Notes under the pieces: model-generated
The model's database searches: none
Seen by the model: the letters and a program-made list of their open reading frames with translations, nothing else
Told to the model about the DNA's origin: nothing
Shown here: positions 53,067-62,589 of the stretch, piece after piece
Layout of the letters: each line of letters begins with the position of its first letter
How positions within the stretch are numbered: the first letter of the stretch is position 1
Translations under genes and position numbers: made by a program
From: Capnocytophaga canimorsus
Lineage (GTDB): Bacteria; Bacteroidota; Bacteroidia; Flavobacteriales; Flavobacteriaceae
Length of the DNA stretch: 64,000 nt
NCBI RefSeq assembly: GCF_002302565.1
Contig: NZ_CP022382.1
Span: 257,001 to 321,000 of the forward strand
Direction: 5' to 3'

Positions 53067-53076
53067 AGCAATACTT

Positions 53077-53985
53077 TTAAATTTGTATGGTTTTATGCTT
53101 ATTTTCAGTAACTTTATTGTCTGTAAAATAGAAGTCAACTCTTCCCAAATTTATTCCGAAACATCCCACTTGGTTTACTAAAGTGATGTTTCCTTGTTTG
53201 TTGATTACCGAGGTAGGTTCGTCCAAAAAAGTATGCGTGTGCCCACCGATAATTAAATCAATATAGGAGGTATTTTGAGCAATTATTAGGTCTGAGACGA
53301 TATTTTTTTCCTTGTAATCATATCCTAAGTGCGATAGACAAATGACTAAATCGCAATTTTCCTCTATCTTTAACTTTCGCTCCATATCTTGGGCAATTTC
53401 CAAAGGATTGAGGTAAAGCGTTTCTTTATACATTTTCTTATTAACCAAACCTTCTAACAATACTCCTAAGCCAAAAACCCCCACACGGATTCCGTCAACG
53501 GTATAAATTTTATGAGTAAGGGTTTGCCCATTCATAATGGTATTTTTAAAATCATAATTTGAGGTAATGAAATCAAACTTAGCGTGTGGTAGCTGTGCAT
53601 ATAAGCCGTCCACTCCGTTGTCAAAATCGTGATTACCTAAAGTGGCAGCATCATATTTGAGCATACTCATAAGTTTGAATTCCAACTCTCCACCGTAAAA
53701 ATTGAAGTAGGGTGTTCCTTGAAAAATGTCTCCTGCATCAAAAAGTAAGGTGTTTGGATTTTCTTTTCGTATTTGTTCCACGAGGTAGGCGCGTCTTGCC
53801 ACTCCGCCTTGGTTAGGATTTCGTGGTGCATCAGCAGCAATAGGGTCAATATGACTATGTGTATCGTTAGTATGTAAAATGGTCAAATGCTTTACTTTTG
53901 GCGAAGAAAATGACAAATTTGCTCCTCCTAAACCTAAAAACAAAGCAGAAGCCCCTATATTTTTAGTAAAAACTCTTCGTTTCAT
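53077..53985 (-). CDS. 5'-nucleotidase-type metallophosphatase domain protein
   Basis: Catalytic half of a split periplasmic 5'-nucleotidase/UshA-type enzyme. The start at 53985 (MKRRVFTKNIGASALFLG) gives 302 residues with an export signal containing an RR pair; an upstream start would add 15 residues. Metallophosphoesterase motifs are ILHTNDTHSHIDP near residue 34, LLFDAGDIFQGTPYF near 79, TLGNHDFDNG near 115, CLSHLGYD near 218 and IIGGHTHTF near 246. The substrate-binding C-terminal domain is encoded by the gene 41 bp upstream in the same operon. Confidence 0.9.
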   Translation of the reverse strand: MKRRVFTKNIGASALFLGLGGANLSFSSPKVKHLTILHTNDTHSHIDPIAADAPRNPNQGGVARRAYLVEQIRKENPNTLLFDAGDIFQGTPYFNFYGGELEFKLMSMLKYDAATLGNHDFDNGVDGLYAQLPHAKFDFITSNYDFKNTIMNGQTLTHKIYTVDGIRVGVFGLGVLLEGLVNKKMYKETLYLNPLEIAQDMERKLKIEENCDLVICLSHLGYDYKEKNIVSDLIIAQNTSYIDLIIGGHTHTFLDEPTSVINKQGNITLVNQVGCFGINLGRVDFYFTDNKVTENKHKTIQI

Positions 53986-54026
53986 CGTTATTTTATGTTT
54001 CTTAGAAAAAATCGTTATAAAAAAAA

Positions 54027-54788
54027 TCAATCTACAAAAATGAACCTTTCATCTTTTTGAGCTTGTAGGGTATCTATTTTTTTGAAATAATCAATTAGCG
54101 TGTTACGAATTAAATAATCTGTTTCGTGTACGTTTATAGGATTGGCAAAGAAAGTCATACCATCACCTCCGTACATTAAAAAGTCGGAAGTACAAACTTG
54201 ATACGTAGCTTTGGGGTCTATCGGTTTTCCGTGGATAGTAAACTGTCTGATTTTACCATCAGTAGTGATTTGTAATCCTACTTGTTTGGATAGTGGGTGC
54301 GCCGTGCCTCGACGCGCCAAATAATCTGCCATTTCATTAACTTTTTCTCCAGTTATTTCCAAAACAACCAGCATATTCTCAAAAGGCATCAGCCTAAAAA
54401 CAGAACCTATGGTAATATCTCCTTTTTTTAAATCGGAGCGAATTCCTCCCCAATTAAGTAGTACAAAATCAAGCTTTTTACCTGTTCTTTGTTCGAATAG
54501 GGGAGCAATTTGCTCAAAACAAGCATCTGCCATAAAATTACCTATTCCTGCATTTAAAACGTCTTTTTCTTTGGTTAATGCCTCTGGATTGTAAGCCAAA
54601 ACAGCCCCCATTTGCTGCTCCAAGTGCTTACGAAGCGGCGCCACCACAGCTTCTACATCTTGAGAAGCAGGTACAGAATCATTAATGTTAAAAAGTTTGT
54701 ATTCTGTCTTTTCTAAATGATACGTATTTGATTTACAAGAAAAAACAAAAAGAGACACCAAAAAAACTTTCAGAAAATATTTACTCAT
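54027..54788 (-). CDS. 5'-nucleotidase C-terminal-domain lipoprotein
   Basis: Substrate-binding half of the split 5'-nucleotidase. It has 253 residues with a lipoprotein signal (VFLVSLFVFSCKS). Family motifs are GNFMADACFEQIA near residue 83, VLLNWGGIRSDLKKGDITIGSV near 108, MPFENMLVVLEITGEKV near 134 and the nucleobase-stacking region TSDFLMYGGDGMTFF near 200. It lies 41 bp upstream of the metallophosphatase gene, so the two halves are probably exported and work together. Confidence 0.9.
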   Translation of the reverse strand: MSKYFLKVFLVSLFVFSCKSNTYHLEKTEYKLFNINDSVPASQDVEAVVAPLRKHLEQQMGAVLAYNPEALTKEKDVLNAGIGNFMADACFEQIAPLFEQRTGKKLDFVLLNWGGIRSDLKKGDITIGSVFRLMPFENMLVVLEITGEKVNEMADYLARRGTAHPLSKQVGLQITTDGKIRQFTIHGKPIDPKATYQVCTSDFLMYGGDGMTFFANPINVHETDYLIRNTLIDYFKKIDTLQAQKDERFIFVD

Positions 54789-54879
54789 ATCCTATAAGTT
54801 AAATTGTAAAAATAGTACTCTGATATTAAATAATATATTACATTTGCAAAACAGATTGTAAAGATAGCAAAAAAATAGC

Positions 54880-55401
54880 GTGATAAAAGATTATTACATA
54901 AAAAAAATAATTCAGAAAAATTTACAGACTTTGAAAAAGAGCTCGGCAAACCAAATGTTCGACAAAATTTCAAAGGTAGGTTGTATCATTGATATGGATA
55001 CCATAAAAGATGTTCAACCTTTACTTCAGTTAGTAAATAGTTTTAATTTACGTCCAGAGAATTATATTTTTTTAGGGTATCAAAAAAAATCGGAAGAAAC
55101 ACATATTGGTGGTATTCCGTTTTTAACCGATAGAGAAATCAATTGGCAAGGTAAAATACGTAATTATCACGCTGACAGGCTTGCTGAGCAAGAATATGAT
55201 ATCCTTATCAATTATTTTGATCAGCCCAAGTTGCCATTGCTTTTACTTTCTTCCACCATTCAAGCAAAACTCCGAATAGGAGTTCAAGGGATAGCCCCAG
55301 ATTTTAATGATATCATTGTGCAATGTCCGTTAAAAGAAGAAGCTCTTTTTGCTCAAGAAGTAAAGAAAATTTTGAAAACCTTAAATAAAACCAACCTATG
55401 A
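54880..55401 (+). CDS. DUF6913-family protein
   Basis: A 173-residue cytosolic protein starting at a GTG (54880). Segments KVGCIIDMDTIKDVQPLLQL near residue 32 and EYDILINYFDQPKLPLLLLS near 103 match the flavobacterial DUF6913 proteins found next to dapA. The final ATGA overlaps the dapA start by 4 bp, so the pair is co-translated. A -7-like TACATTTG lies at 54839-54846. Function is unknown; its constant linkage to dapA is the main clue. Confidence 0.75.
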   Translation: MIKDYYIKKIIQKNLQTLKKSSANQMFDKISKVGCIIDMDTIKDVQPLLQLVNSFNLRPENYIFLGYQKKSEETHIGGIPFLTDREINWQGKIRNYHADRLAEQEYDILINYFDQPKLPLLLLSSTIQAKLRIGVQGIAPDFNDIIVQCPLKEEALFAQEVKKILKTLNKTNL

Positions 55402-56273
55402 TACAAAAACAACTACAAGGCATTGGAGTTGCTTTGGTAACTCCCTTTACAAAAGATAATCAGGTAGATACTGTTGCTTTAATCCGAATTGTAAACCACC
55501 TTATTGAAGGAGGAATTGATTATTTGGTTGTTTTAGGCACTACCGCCGAAACTCCTACATTATCAGCCTCAGAAAAACAACTAGTACGTGAAACTGTAGT
55601 AAAAGCCAATCAAGGAAGATTGCCCTTAGTGTTAGGCATAGGCGGAAATAACACTGAAGCCGTTGTTAATGAAATTCAGCAAACTGATACTTCCAGTTTT
55701 TGTGCTATACTTTCGGTAGTGCCTTACTATAACAAGCCTACACAAGATGGAATTTATGCGCATTACGCTCAAATTGCTAAAAATTCAAAATTACCAATAA
55801 TTACCTATAATGTTCCAGGGCGTACTGGGATTTCTATGACTGCCGACACCGTAAATAGATTAGCTCGTGATTTTGATAATATCGTAGCGGTAAAGGAGGG
55901 AGGCGGAAATTCGCAATTGGCTATGGAAATTATAAAAGATAAGCCTCAAGATTTTTTGTATATTTCTGGAGATGATATGTTTGCATTAGCTTCGGTTTAT
56001 ATGGGCGGAAGTGGGGGTATTTCGGTAGTAGGAGGGGCTTTCCCTAAAGAATTTTCACAAATGATTCATTTGGGTTTACAAGGTGAAATACAGAAAGCCA
56101 ATGTGTTACACTATAAGTTGATGTCTCAAATTTCCTTAGCTTTTCGTGAAGGAAATCCAGTAGGAATAAAAGCTATTTTAGCCGAAAAAGGGCTTTGTAA
56201 CCCTTATGTACGTTTGCCTTTGGTAGAAGCCTCGCCGAGTTTAAAGACGGATATTAAAAAACATCTTTTTTAA
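55398..56273 (+). CDS. dapA: 4-hydroxy-tetrahydrodipicolinate synthase
   Basis: Condenses pyruvate and aspartate semialdehyde in lysine/diaminopimelate synthesis. The 291-residue (beta/alpha)8 enzyme has GIGVALVTPFTKDN near residue 6, LGTTAETPTLS near 42 (active-site Thr pair), VVPYYNKPTQDGIYAHY near 105 (Tyr relay), PIITYNVPGRTG near 132 and the Schiff-base lysine in IVAVKEGGGN near 161. It overlaps the DUF6913 gene by 4 bp. Confidence 0.97.
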   Translation: MIQKQLQGIGVALVTPFTKDNQVDTVALIRIVNHLIEGGIDYLVVLGTTAETPTLSASEKQLVRETVVKANQGRLPLVLGIGGNNTEAVVNEIQQTDTSSFCAILSVVPYYNKPTQDGIYAHYAQIAKNSKLPIITYNVPGRTGISMTADTVNRLARDFDNIVAVKEGGGNSQLAMEIIKDKPQDFLYISGDDMFALASVYMGGSGGISVVGGAFPKEFSQMIHLGLQGEIQKANVLHYKLMSQISLAFREGNPVGIKAILAEKGLCNPYVRLPLVEASPSLKTDIKKHLF

Positions 56274-56329
56274 TCCGTTTTAAGAATATTTATTGGAAGA
56301 AATCTAATTTAGATTTTTAAATTTAGAAT

Positions 56330-57517
56330 ATGTCATTTGCCTTATTTTCAGATATTTTGCCTAAAGAAGAGTGTTTAGCCGTTACTAAAAACCGGATGGC
56401 ATTACAAATTGGAGTACCTAAGGAGAGTGCTTGGCAGGAAAGACGTATTGGGTTAGCTCCTGATGATGTTGCTGTACTGGTGGCACACGGGCATCGTATC
56501 TTGATAGAATCAGGAGCGGGTTTACACGCTAATTTCTCGGATAAGGATTATAGTGAAGCTGGAGCTGAAATCACAACCGATACCAAAAAAGTATTTTCTT
56601 GCGCTATTGTATTAAAAATTGAACCTCCTACTTTAGAGGAAATCAATTATTTACAACCTAAAACTGTTTTGATTTCGGCTTTGCAAATTAAAACAATGCA
56701 TAAGGCTTATTTTGAATTATTAGCTAAAAAGCAAATTACGGCTTTGGCTTTTGAATTTATTCAAGATCAAAAAGGGAATTTTCCAGTATTTCAGTCGGTT
56801 AGCGAAATTGTAGGTATTGGCTCTGTTTTAATAGCTTCTGAATTGATTGCCGACGCCAACCACGGTGCTGGTGTTTTATTTGGGAACATTACTGGAGTAC
56901 CTCCTATTGAAGTAGTGGTATTGGGTTCCGATGACATTGCTGTAGCTGCCGTTAAAGCAGCAATGGGGCTCGGTGCTAATGTGAAAGTATTTGATAATTC
57001 GCTTACTGACCTTCGTAACTTAAATCAAAAGTTAAATCATTCGGTATTCACCTCAACGCTTCAACCTAAAATTTTGAAGAAAGCATTGATGCGTTGTCAC
57101 GTAGTTATCGGAGTGATGCGGGGTGAAAATCGTTCTCCCGTTGTAGTTTCTGAAGATATGGTACAATTGATGAAAAAAGGAGCTGTTATTGTAGATGTTA
57201 GCATAGACACTGGAGGATGTATCGAAACAAGCCAACTCACCACTTTGGTTGCTCCCACTTTTGTAAAACACCACGTTATACATTATTGTGTGCCTAATAT
57301 TGCATCGCGTTATGCACGTACGGCTTCTTTCTCCCTCAGTAATATTTTGATGCCTTACTTGCTTAAAATCGGCGAGGAAGGCGGTATTGAAAACAGCCTA
57401 CAAACCGACTATGGCTTAAGAAATGGGCTATATTTTTATCACGGTGTATTGACTAATGCTACAGTTTCGCAATGGTTTGATATACCATATAAACCTGTAA
57501 ATCTGTTATTTATTTAA
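56330..57517 (+). CDS. ald: Alanine dehydrogenase
   Basis: NAD-dependent interconversion of alanine and pyruvate plus ammonia. It has 395 residues, longer at the N-terminus than classical Ald, as is usual in flavobacteria. Motifs are IGVPKESAWQERRIGLAPDD near residue 27, VLKIEPPTLEEI near 103 (catalytic Lys), the Rossmann motif VVVLGSDDIAVAAVKAAMGLGA near 195, and DVSIDTGGCIETS near 285. The usual GxGxxG is GSDDIA here, a flavobacterial variant. The DUF4258 gene follows by 4 bp. Confidence 0.9.
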   Translation: MSFALFSDILPKEECLAVTKNRMALQIGVPKESAWQERRIGLAPDDVAVLVAHGHRILIESGAGLHANFSDKDYSEAGAEITTDTKKVFSCAIVLKIEPPTLEEINYLQPKTVLISALQIKTMHKAYFELLAKKQITALAFEFIQDQKGNFPVFQSVSEIVGIGSVLIASELIADANHGAGVLFGNITGVPPIEVVVLGSDDIAVAAVKAAMGLGANVKVFDNSLTDLRNLNQKLNHSVFTSTLQPKILKKALMRCHVVIGVMRGENRSPVVVSEDMVQLMKKGAVIVDVSIDTGGCIETSQLTTLVAPTFVKHHVIHYCVPNIASRYARTASFSLSNILMPYLLKIGEEGGIENSLQTDYGLRNGLYFYHGVLTNATVSQWFDIPYKPVNLLFI

Positions 57518-57521
57518 AAAT

Positions 57522-57872
57522 ATGCCTTTAATCAAACGAATTGGTTTTTATTTGTTGGGCTTTTCCATCGGAGTTGTATTTTTAGCTTTTTTCTTTAAGG
57601 AAAAACGAGCTGAGTTTTGTTATCTACCCAATTGTCGGGTATTGAAGGAATTACGCTCTAAAAATATCGAAATTGCTCCTGAATTTAAAATTACCTCTAC
57701 TCAATTAAACCACCTTCTTTCACAAGGAGAAGTGTTATTTTCAAAAAGCAATGTTAAGGCAAATCCTTGTAAAAGCTATGTTATTGAAGGAAAAATATCT
57801 GAAAATAAAGTGGAAGTAATTATTGAAGATTGTCCCAATAAAACATTTATTACCAGTTTTAAAGAGTTTTAG
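57522..57872 (+). CDS. Small membrane-anchored DUF4258 protein
   Basis: A 116-residue protein with one N-terminal membrane anchor (IGFYLLGFSIGVVFLAFFF) and a soluble domain containing FCYLPNCRVLKELRSKNI, CKSYVIEG and VIIEDCPNKTFITSF, the DUF4258 pattern. It is 4 bp downstream of ald, a pairing recurrent in flavobacteria. Three cysteines could form a metal or disulfide site. Function is unknown. Confidence 0.7.
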   Translation: MPLIKRIGFYLLGFSIGVVFLAFFFKEKRAEFCYLPNCRVLKELRSKNIEIAPEFKITSTQLNHLLSQGEVLFSKSNVKANPCKSYVIEGKISENKVEVIIEDCPNKTFITSFKEF

Positions 57873-57898
57873 TTTAACTTTAGAATTATTTTCCTGTT

Positions 57899-59806
57899 TT
57901 GACCGAAACACCACTTGAAATATTAAAAAAATATTGGGGATACGATGCTTTCCGTTCACCACAAGCGGACATCGTACAAGCGGTTTTGGAAGGAAAAAAC
58001 ATACTTGCTTTAATGCCCACAGGCGGCGGAAAGTCTATCGCTTTTCAAGTACCTGCGCTCCTCAAAAGTGGTATCTGCATTGTGGTATCGCCTTTAATTG
58101 CTTTGATTAACGACCAAGTAGAGGGGCTTAAAAAACGAGGAATTCGAGCCCTTTCCTTAGCTGGGGCACTTTCTTATACCGATTTAGAACGAATACTAAA
58201 CAATGCTGTTTTAGGTAATTATAAATTTTTATACCTCTCTCCAGAACGGCTACAACAAGAGATCGTTCGTGATTTTATCAAGTCAATGCCTGTAAACTTG
58301 ATAGTTATTGATGAGGCACATTGTATTTCACATTGGGGAAAAGATTTTCGTCCTGCCTATTTGGAATGTGTTTGGCTTAAGGAAGAATTTCCTAAAATTC
58401 CGATACTAGCACTAACGGCATCGGCTACACAGAGGGTACAAAATGACATCGTTCAACTAATGCAGATAAATGATGCTCAGGTGATTAAATCTTCTTTAAA
58501 ACGTTCAAATATCGCCTATATGGTGTACAAGACGGAAGACAAATGGCGATATTTAGAGCAAATTTTACATAAAAACACTGGAAGTTCCATAGTTTACGTA
58601 CGAAGCCGAAAATCAACCGTTGAAATGGCTGAATACCTCAATACTAAAGGATTAACAGCCACCTACTTTCACGGAGGATTGACCACCGAACAGAAAAGTT
58701 TAAAAATGCAAATGTGGATGCTTGGCGATGTACAAGTTATGGTGGCTACTAATGCCTTCGGAATGGGAATTGATAAGCCCGATGTACGAACTGTCATACA
58801 TTGGGACATTCCGCCCACTCTGGAAGATTATTTTCAAGAGGCAGGTAGGGCAGGGCGTGATGGTGAAAAAGCATTTGCCGTAATGCTTTATAATGATTAT
58901 CAGTATCAAAGCACTCAAAAAAAATTTTTGTTACATCAAACAGATGTTCCTTTTTTAAAACTTTTGTATGCTAAACTAAATGCTTATTTTCAAATTGCTT
59001 ACGGTGAGGGAGAGGAAATTCTGCATCATTTTCAGTTTTCTGATTTTTGTATGCGTTACAAACTCAATCCGCAACAAGTCGCTAACGGACTAGCTTTGCT
59101 TGAAGCTCAATCGGTACTTACCTTTAACCAAAGCTATTTTAGTAAAGCTACCGTACATTTTTTGGTTTCAGGGAATCAGGTTATTGATTATTTGAAAAAT
59201 AATCCAAAATATAAAGATTTGGTCTTCTTCTTTTTACGAAATTATCCAGGCATACACGATCATCCTATGGTGGTAAATCTAGAAAAAGTTGCCGTTAAGA
59301 TGAATTTGTCTGCAGATAAAATAGAAAACGATTTGATTCAACTACAAAAAGAGGAAATTATCGCTTACAGAGGAGAAAACAACGATGCGGAAATCACTTT
59401 TCATTTTCCACGAAGGGACGATGCTTTAATTTATTCCATAGCCAAAAACGTAAAGGCTTACAACCAAATGAAAGAAACGCTTTTTAAGCAGATGCTTCGC
59501 TTTTTAGACGATGATAAAAAGTGTAAAAGTCAGCAACTTTTAGCATATTTTGGTGAGGAAAACACCCAGCCCTGCGGAATTTGTTCGGTTTGTGTAGCAA
59601 ACAAACAGGCAAAAACCAATATCAATTTGGTAAAAAATGATATTTTGGCACTTTTACAACAAAAGGCAATGAGTTCGCAGGATTTGATATTTGCTCTTGA
59701 ATATCAACAAACCATCGTTTTAGAAGCCTTAAAGATATTACTATCAATGAATGAAATACGTTTAAACGAATTTAATGAATATTTGTTAGATGAAAGAAAA
59801 TCTTAG
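57899..59806 (+). CDS. recQ: RecQ-family ATP-dependent DNA helicase
   Basis: A 3'-5' SF2 helicase of 635 residues acting in recombination and fork repair. It starts at a TTG (57899; TETPLEILKKYWGYDAFRSP). Motifs are motif 0 FRSPQADIV near 18, Walker A MPTGGGKSIAFQVPAL near 40, DEAHCISHWGKDFRPAY near 140, TASAT near 175, and motif VI QEAGRAGRDGE near 313. The zinc-binding region is present near 380 (FCMRY) and 555 (CGICSVCV). It overlaps fmt by 17 bp. A shorter RQC/HRDC tail than in Escherichia coli is normal for this paralog class. Confidence 0.92.
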   Translation: MTETPLEILKKYWGYDAFRSPQADIVQAVLEGKNILALMPTGGGKSIAFQVPALLKSGICIVVSPLIALINDQVEGLKKRGIRALSLAGALSYTDLERILNNAVLGNYKFLYLSPERLQQEIVRDFIKSMPVNLIVIDEAHCISHWGKDFRPAYLECVWLKEEFPKIPILALTASATQRVQNDIVQLMQINDAQVIKSSLKRSNIAYMVYKTEDKWRYLEQILHKNTGSSIVYVRSRKSTVEMAEYLNTKGLTATYFHGGLTTEQKSLKMQMWMLGDVQVMVATNAFGMGIDKPDVRTVIHWDIPPTLEDYFQEAGRAGRDGEKAFAVMLYNDYQYQSTQKKFLLHQTDVPFLKLLYAKLNAYFQIAYGEGEEILHHFQFSDFCMRYKLNPQQVANGLALLEAQSVLTFNQSYFSKATVHFLVSGNQVIDYLKNNPKYKDLVFFFLRNYPGIHDHPMVVNLEKVAVKMNLSADKIENDLIQLQKEEIIAYRGENNDAEITFHFPRRDDALIYSIAKNVKAYNQMKETLFKQMLRFLDDDKKCKSQQLLAYFGEENTQPCGICSVCVANKQAKTNINLVKNDILALLQQKAMSSQDLIFALEYQQTIVLEALKILLSMNEIRLNEFNEYLLDERKS

Positions 59807-60743
59807 AATTGTTTTTATGGGAACGCCAGAGTTTGCACTGGAAACCCTAAAAGTATTGGTTGAAAACGGAAAACAAGTTGTAGGGGTAGTTACAATGCCC
59901 GATAAACCAGCAGGAAGAGGACGAAAATTACAATCTTCCCCCGTGAAAATATATGCTCAAAGTAAGAATATTCCTGTTCTTCAGCCTGAAAATTTAAAAG
60001 ATGAAAAATTTATAACTGATTTAAAGGCCTTACAACCCGACTTGCAAATCGTAGTTGCTTTTCGAATGTTACCTAAAGTCGTTTGGCAAATTCCCCCTAA
60101 GGGTACATTTAATTTACACGCCTCATTATTACCTAATTATCGTGGTGCTGCTCCTATCAATTGGGCAATCATTAAAGGAGAAGAAGTTACGGGAGTAACC
60201 ACCTTTTTCATTGATGAAAAAATTGATACTGGCGCTATCATTATGCAACAAGAAATTAAAATTGCCAATAAGGAAACAGCAGGTACGCTTCACGATAAAC
60301 TAATGGTAATAGGAGCTGATTTGGTTTTAAAAACGGTAAAAATCATTGAGGACGATGAAGTTCTACCTAAACCACAGCCTAAAAACGAAACATTTGCCGA
60401 AGCTCCCAAAATCTTTAAGGAAACGTGTAAAATTGATTGGCAGCAAAATGGAGAAGACATTGAGCGTTTAATTCGAGGGATGAGTCCGTATCCTGCAGCT
60501 TGGGCTAATTTGCAGACCAATAATCAAGAACAAATAGCTGTTAAAATATATGATGCTGATTTCTCCCCTGAACACCACCAGGAAAAATTTGGAACGCTTC
60601 AAGTCAATGAAAAAGCATTGCAAGTGTTCGTTCCACAAGGGATTTTGACCATTAACGAACTTCAACTACCTGGAAAAAAACGAATGAAAACAAAAGAATT
60701 ACTCAATGGTTTTGCCTTTGAGTCGCATTTTATTTTAACATAA
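59790..60743 (+). CDS. fmt: Methionyl-tRNA formyltransferase
   Basis: Formylates initiator Met-tRNA using 10-formyl-THF. The 317-residue protein has RIVFMGTPEFALETLKVL near residue 5, GVVTMPDKPAGRGRKL near 33, VVAFRMLPKVVW near 88, the catalytic region FNLHASLLPNYRGAAPINWAII near 108-129 (Asn, His, SLLP), and TGVTTFFIDEKIDTG near 132. The C-terminal domain is complete. It overlaps the end of recQ by 17 bp. Confidence 0.96.
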   Translation: MKENLRIVFMGTPEFALETLKVLVENGKQVVGVVTMPDKPAGRGRKLQSSPVKIYAQSKNIPVLQPENLKDEKFITDLKALQPDLQIVVAFRMLPKVVWQIPPKGTFNLHASLLPNYRGAAPINWAIIKGEEVTGVTTFFIDEKIDTGAIIMQQEIKIANKETAGTLHDKLMVIGADLVLKTVKIIEDDEVLPKPQPKNETFAEAPKIFKETCKIDWQQNGEDIERLIRGMSPYPAAWANLQTNNQEQIAVKIYDADFSPEHHQEKFGTLQVNEKALQVFVPQGILTINELQLPGKKRMKTKELLNGFAFESHFILT

Positions 60744-60869
60744 TCCCCCTTTTTTTATGATTAAATGTTAATAATTTCAAAAAATAAACTTTTTTCATTA
60801 TAAAAAAATAGCATCATTTGAATATATTTATATCTTTGTAAGACAATTTACACACAAAATAATATACTT

Positions 60870-61142
60870 ATGAACAAAACAGAACTTATTGATGCTATTG
60901 CAGCGCAAACAGGAGTTTCAAAATCAGATGCTAAAAAAGTCTTAGATTCTTTTTTAGGTAATGTTGAAAACACCTTAAAAAAAGGTGGAAAGGTATCTTT
61001 GGTAGGATTTGGCTCTTGGTCAGTTTCTAAAAGAGAAGCAAGAGAGGGAAGAAATCCGCAAACAGGAAAAACCATAAAAATTGAAGCCAAAAATGTGGTT
61101 AAATTCAAACCAGGCTCAGAATTGAATGACGCAGTTAATTAG
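60870..61142 (+). CDS. HU-family DNA-binding protein
   Basis: A 90-residue histone-like protein. MNKTELIDAIAAQTGVSKSD begins the helical dimer domain; KVSLVGFGSWSVSKREAREGRNPQTGKTI covers the DNA-grasping beta arm with its RNPxTG motif near residues 60-65. A -7-like TATCTTTG is at 60831-60838, and a strong terminator follows. Confidence 0.95.
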   Translation: MNKTELIDAIAAQTGVSKSDAKKVLDSFLGNVENTLKKGGKVSLVGFGSWSVSKREAREGRNPQTGKTIKIEAKNVVKFKPGSELNDAVN

Positions 61143-61171
61143 GGTTCTCCATAGTTTTAAGGTTTTTATTG

Positions 61172-61205
61172 AAAAGGTTGTTAAGTGAATTAACAACCTT
61201 TTTTG
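61172..61205 (+). terminator. Intrinsic terminator after the HU gene
   Basis: AAAAGGTTGTTAA / TTAACAACCTTTT with a 5-nt loop and a further T-run. Confidence 0.85.
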
Positions 61206-61216
61206 TGTTCGAGTTC

Positions 61217-61249
61217 CTTTTTGCATAACAAATAAAAAGCATATTTTTG
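61217..61249 (+). promoter_or_regulatory. Candidate promoter of the mutA-like operon
   Basis: TTTTTG ending at 61223, 18 bp, then TATTTTTG at 61242-61249, 26 bp before the ATG at 61276. Confidence 0.45.
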
Positions 61250-61275
61250 TCTCCAATTTGTGTGAAAAAATAACG

Positions 61276-62589
61276 ATGACCGATTTATTATTGCCTTTTA
61301 CTAAAATTGGCACCAAAGAATGGAAGCAAAAACTTCATTTTGAACTTAACGGACAAGATTATAATCAAACTCTGGTAGCTCAAACTCACGATGAAGTAAC
61401 ATTACTTCCATTTTATACGACTGAAAATAAAAGAACTCATTTCAAAGTTCATACAAAATCAAGCCCCACTGCTACTATTTATTGTATAAAACCCCAGAAA
61501 GCCTTAAAAGAAATACAGCTTTTAAATGCTATGGGAATTGATTGTTTTTCGATAACCTTACATTTTAAAAACGAAAATTGGGCAGCTTTTTTTGCTGCTT
61601 TGCCTAAAAATGGTACTTATTTCATTCATCCGCAATATGCTGATGTTGCTCATTTCAGCAAACTTTCAGAAGGAATTTTTAAAAGTGAGGCTAATATCAA
61701 TCTTTGTTGCGATTATATCGGTAGGCTACTTTCAGTAGGACATTGGTTTTCCAATCAATCTGATGATTTACAACTGATAAAAGACTATCATTCAGATATT
61801 TTATACGTAAATACGGCTATTTACCAACAGTCAGGAGCCAGTGTAATACAACAATTGGCATACGGATTATCTCAAGCGGTAACATATCTTGAAATTATTG
61901 AAAATCAGAGTGATAAATCCGATATAAAACTCTATTTTGAAGTAGCTTTATCGAGCCAATGTTTTTTTGAAATCGCAAAATTAAGAGCATTAAGGCAACT
62001 CATCGAAGTCGTTTTTTCTGTATTTTCCTTTCCAATAAAATGTTTTGTGATTGCCGAACCTTCACAACGTGAATTTAAAATTACGCATACTAATTATAAT
62101 CAAATAATTACAGATTTAGCTTACCAAAGTGCTATTTTTGGAGGTGCTGATTTTATCAAAGGAAAAAATGCGTTATTTTTCAAAAAAAGTACCCCAGAAA
62201 TCAAAATAGAGGTGATGCAAAGATTACAAAATGCAGTTCAAAATCAATCTGCTGAACAATGCAATGGTAATTTACTGATAGATACTCTTAGTGCAGAAAT
62301 GGCTGAAAAAGCCTTACTTTTGTTTAAAAATATTGTGGCATCGGGTGGATTGTTAAAACAAATCACTCAACATACACTGCAACGTAAAGTAAAAGAAAAA
62401 GCTACTCAACAACAACAATTATTTGACGATTTACTACGTAAAAATTCACCTGATTTTTCAAATTTTGTTTCTAAAGAAGATTGGGAAATTGTACCTTTCA
62501 GTAAAAAAAATCGAGAAAAAACATTCGTAATTCCGTTAGTAGCCAATAGGTTATGGGAAAAGTTGGAAAAAAAACATTCAAGACAATGA
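61276..62589 (+). CDS. mutA: Methylmalonyl-CoA mutase small (beta) subunit
   Basis: Non-catalytic beta subunit of the B12-dependent mutase that interconverts succinyl-CoA and methylmalonyl-CoA. The start at 61276 (MTDLLLPFTKIGTKEWKQKL) gives 437 residues, about the size of flavobacterial MutA; a GTG at 61258 would add six. The KEWKQKLHFELNGQDYNQTL opening, ADVAHFSKLSEGIF region, LYVNTAIYQQSGASVIQQLAYGLSQAVTYLE near 175 and the MQRLQNAVQNQS stretch follow the MutA plan. It overlaps the next gene (ATGA) by 4 bp. Confidence 0.8.
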   Translation: MTDLLLPFTKIGTKEWKQKLHFELNGQDYNQTLVAQTHDEVTLLPFYTTENKRTHFKVHTKSSPTATIYCIKPQKALKEIQLLNAMGIDCFSITLHFKNENWAAFFAALPKNGTYFIHPQYADVAHFSKLSEGIFKSEANINLCCDYIGRLLSVGHWFSNQSDDLQLIKDYHSDILYVNTAIYQQSGASVIQQLAYGLSQAVTYLEIIENQSDKSDIKLYFEVALSSQCFFEIAKLRALRQLIEVVFSVFSFPIKCFVIAEPSQREFKITHTNYNQIITDLAYQSAIFGGADFIKGKNALFFKKSTPEIKIEVMQRLQNAVQNQSAEQCNGNLLIDTLSAEMAEKALLLFKNIVASGGLLKQITQHTLQRKVKEKATQQQQLFDDLLRKNSPDFSNFVSKEDWEIVPFSKKNREKTFVIPLVANRLWEKLEKKHSRQ

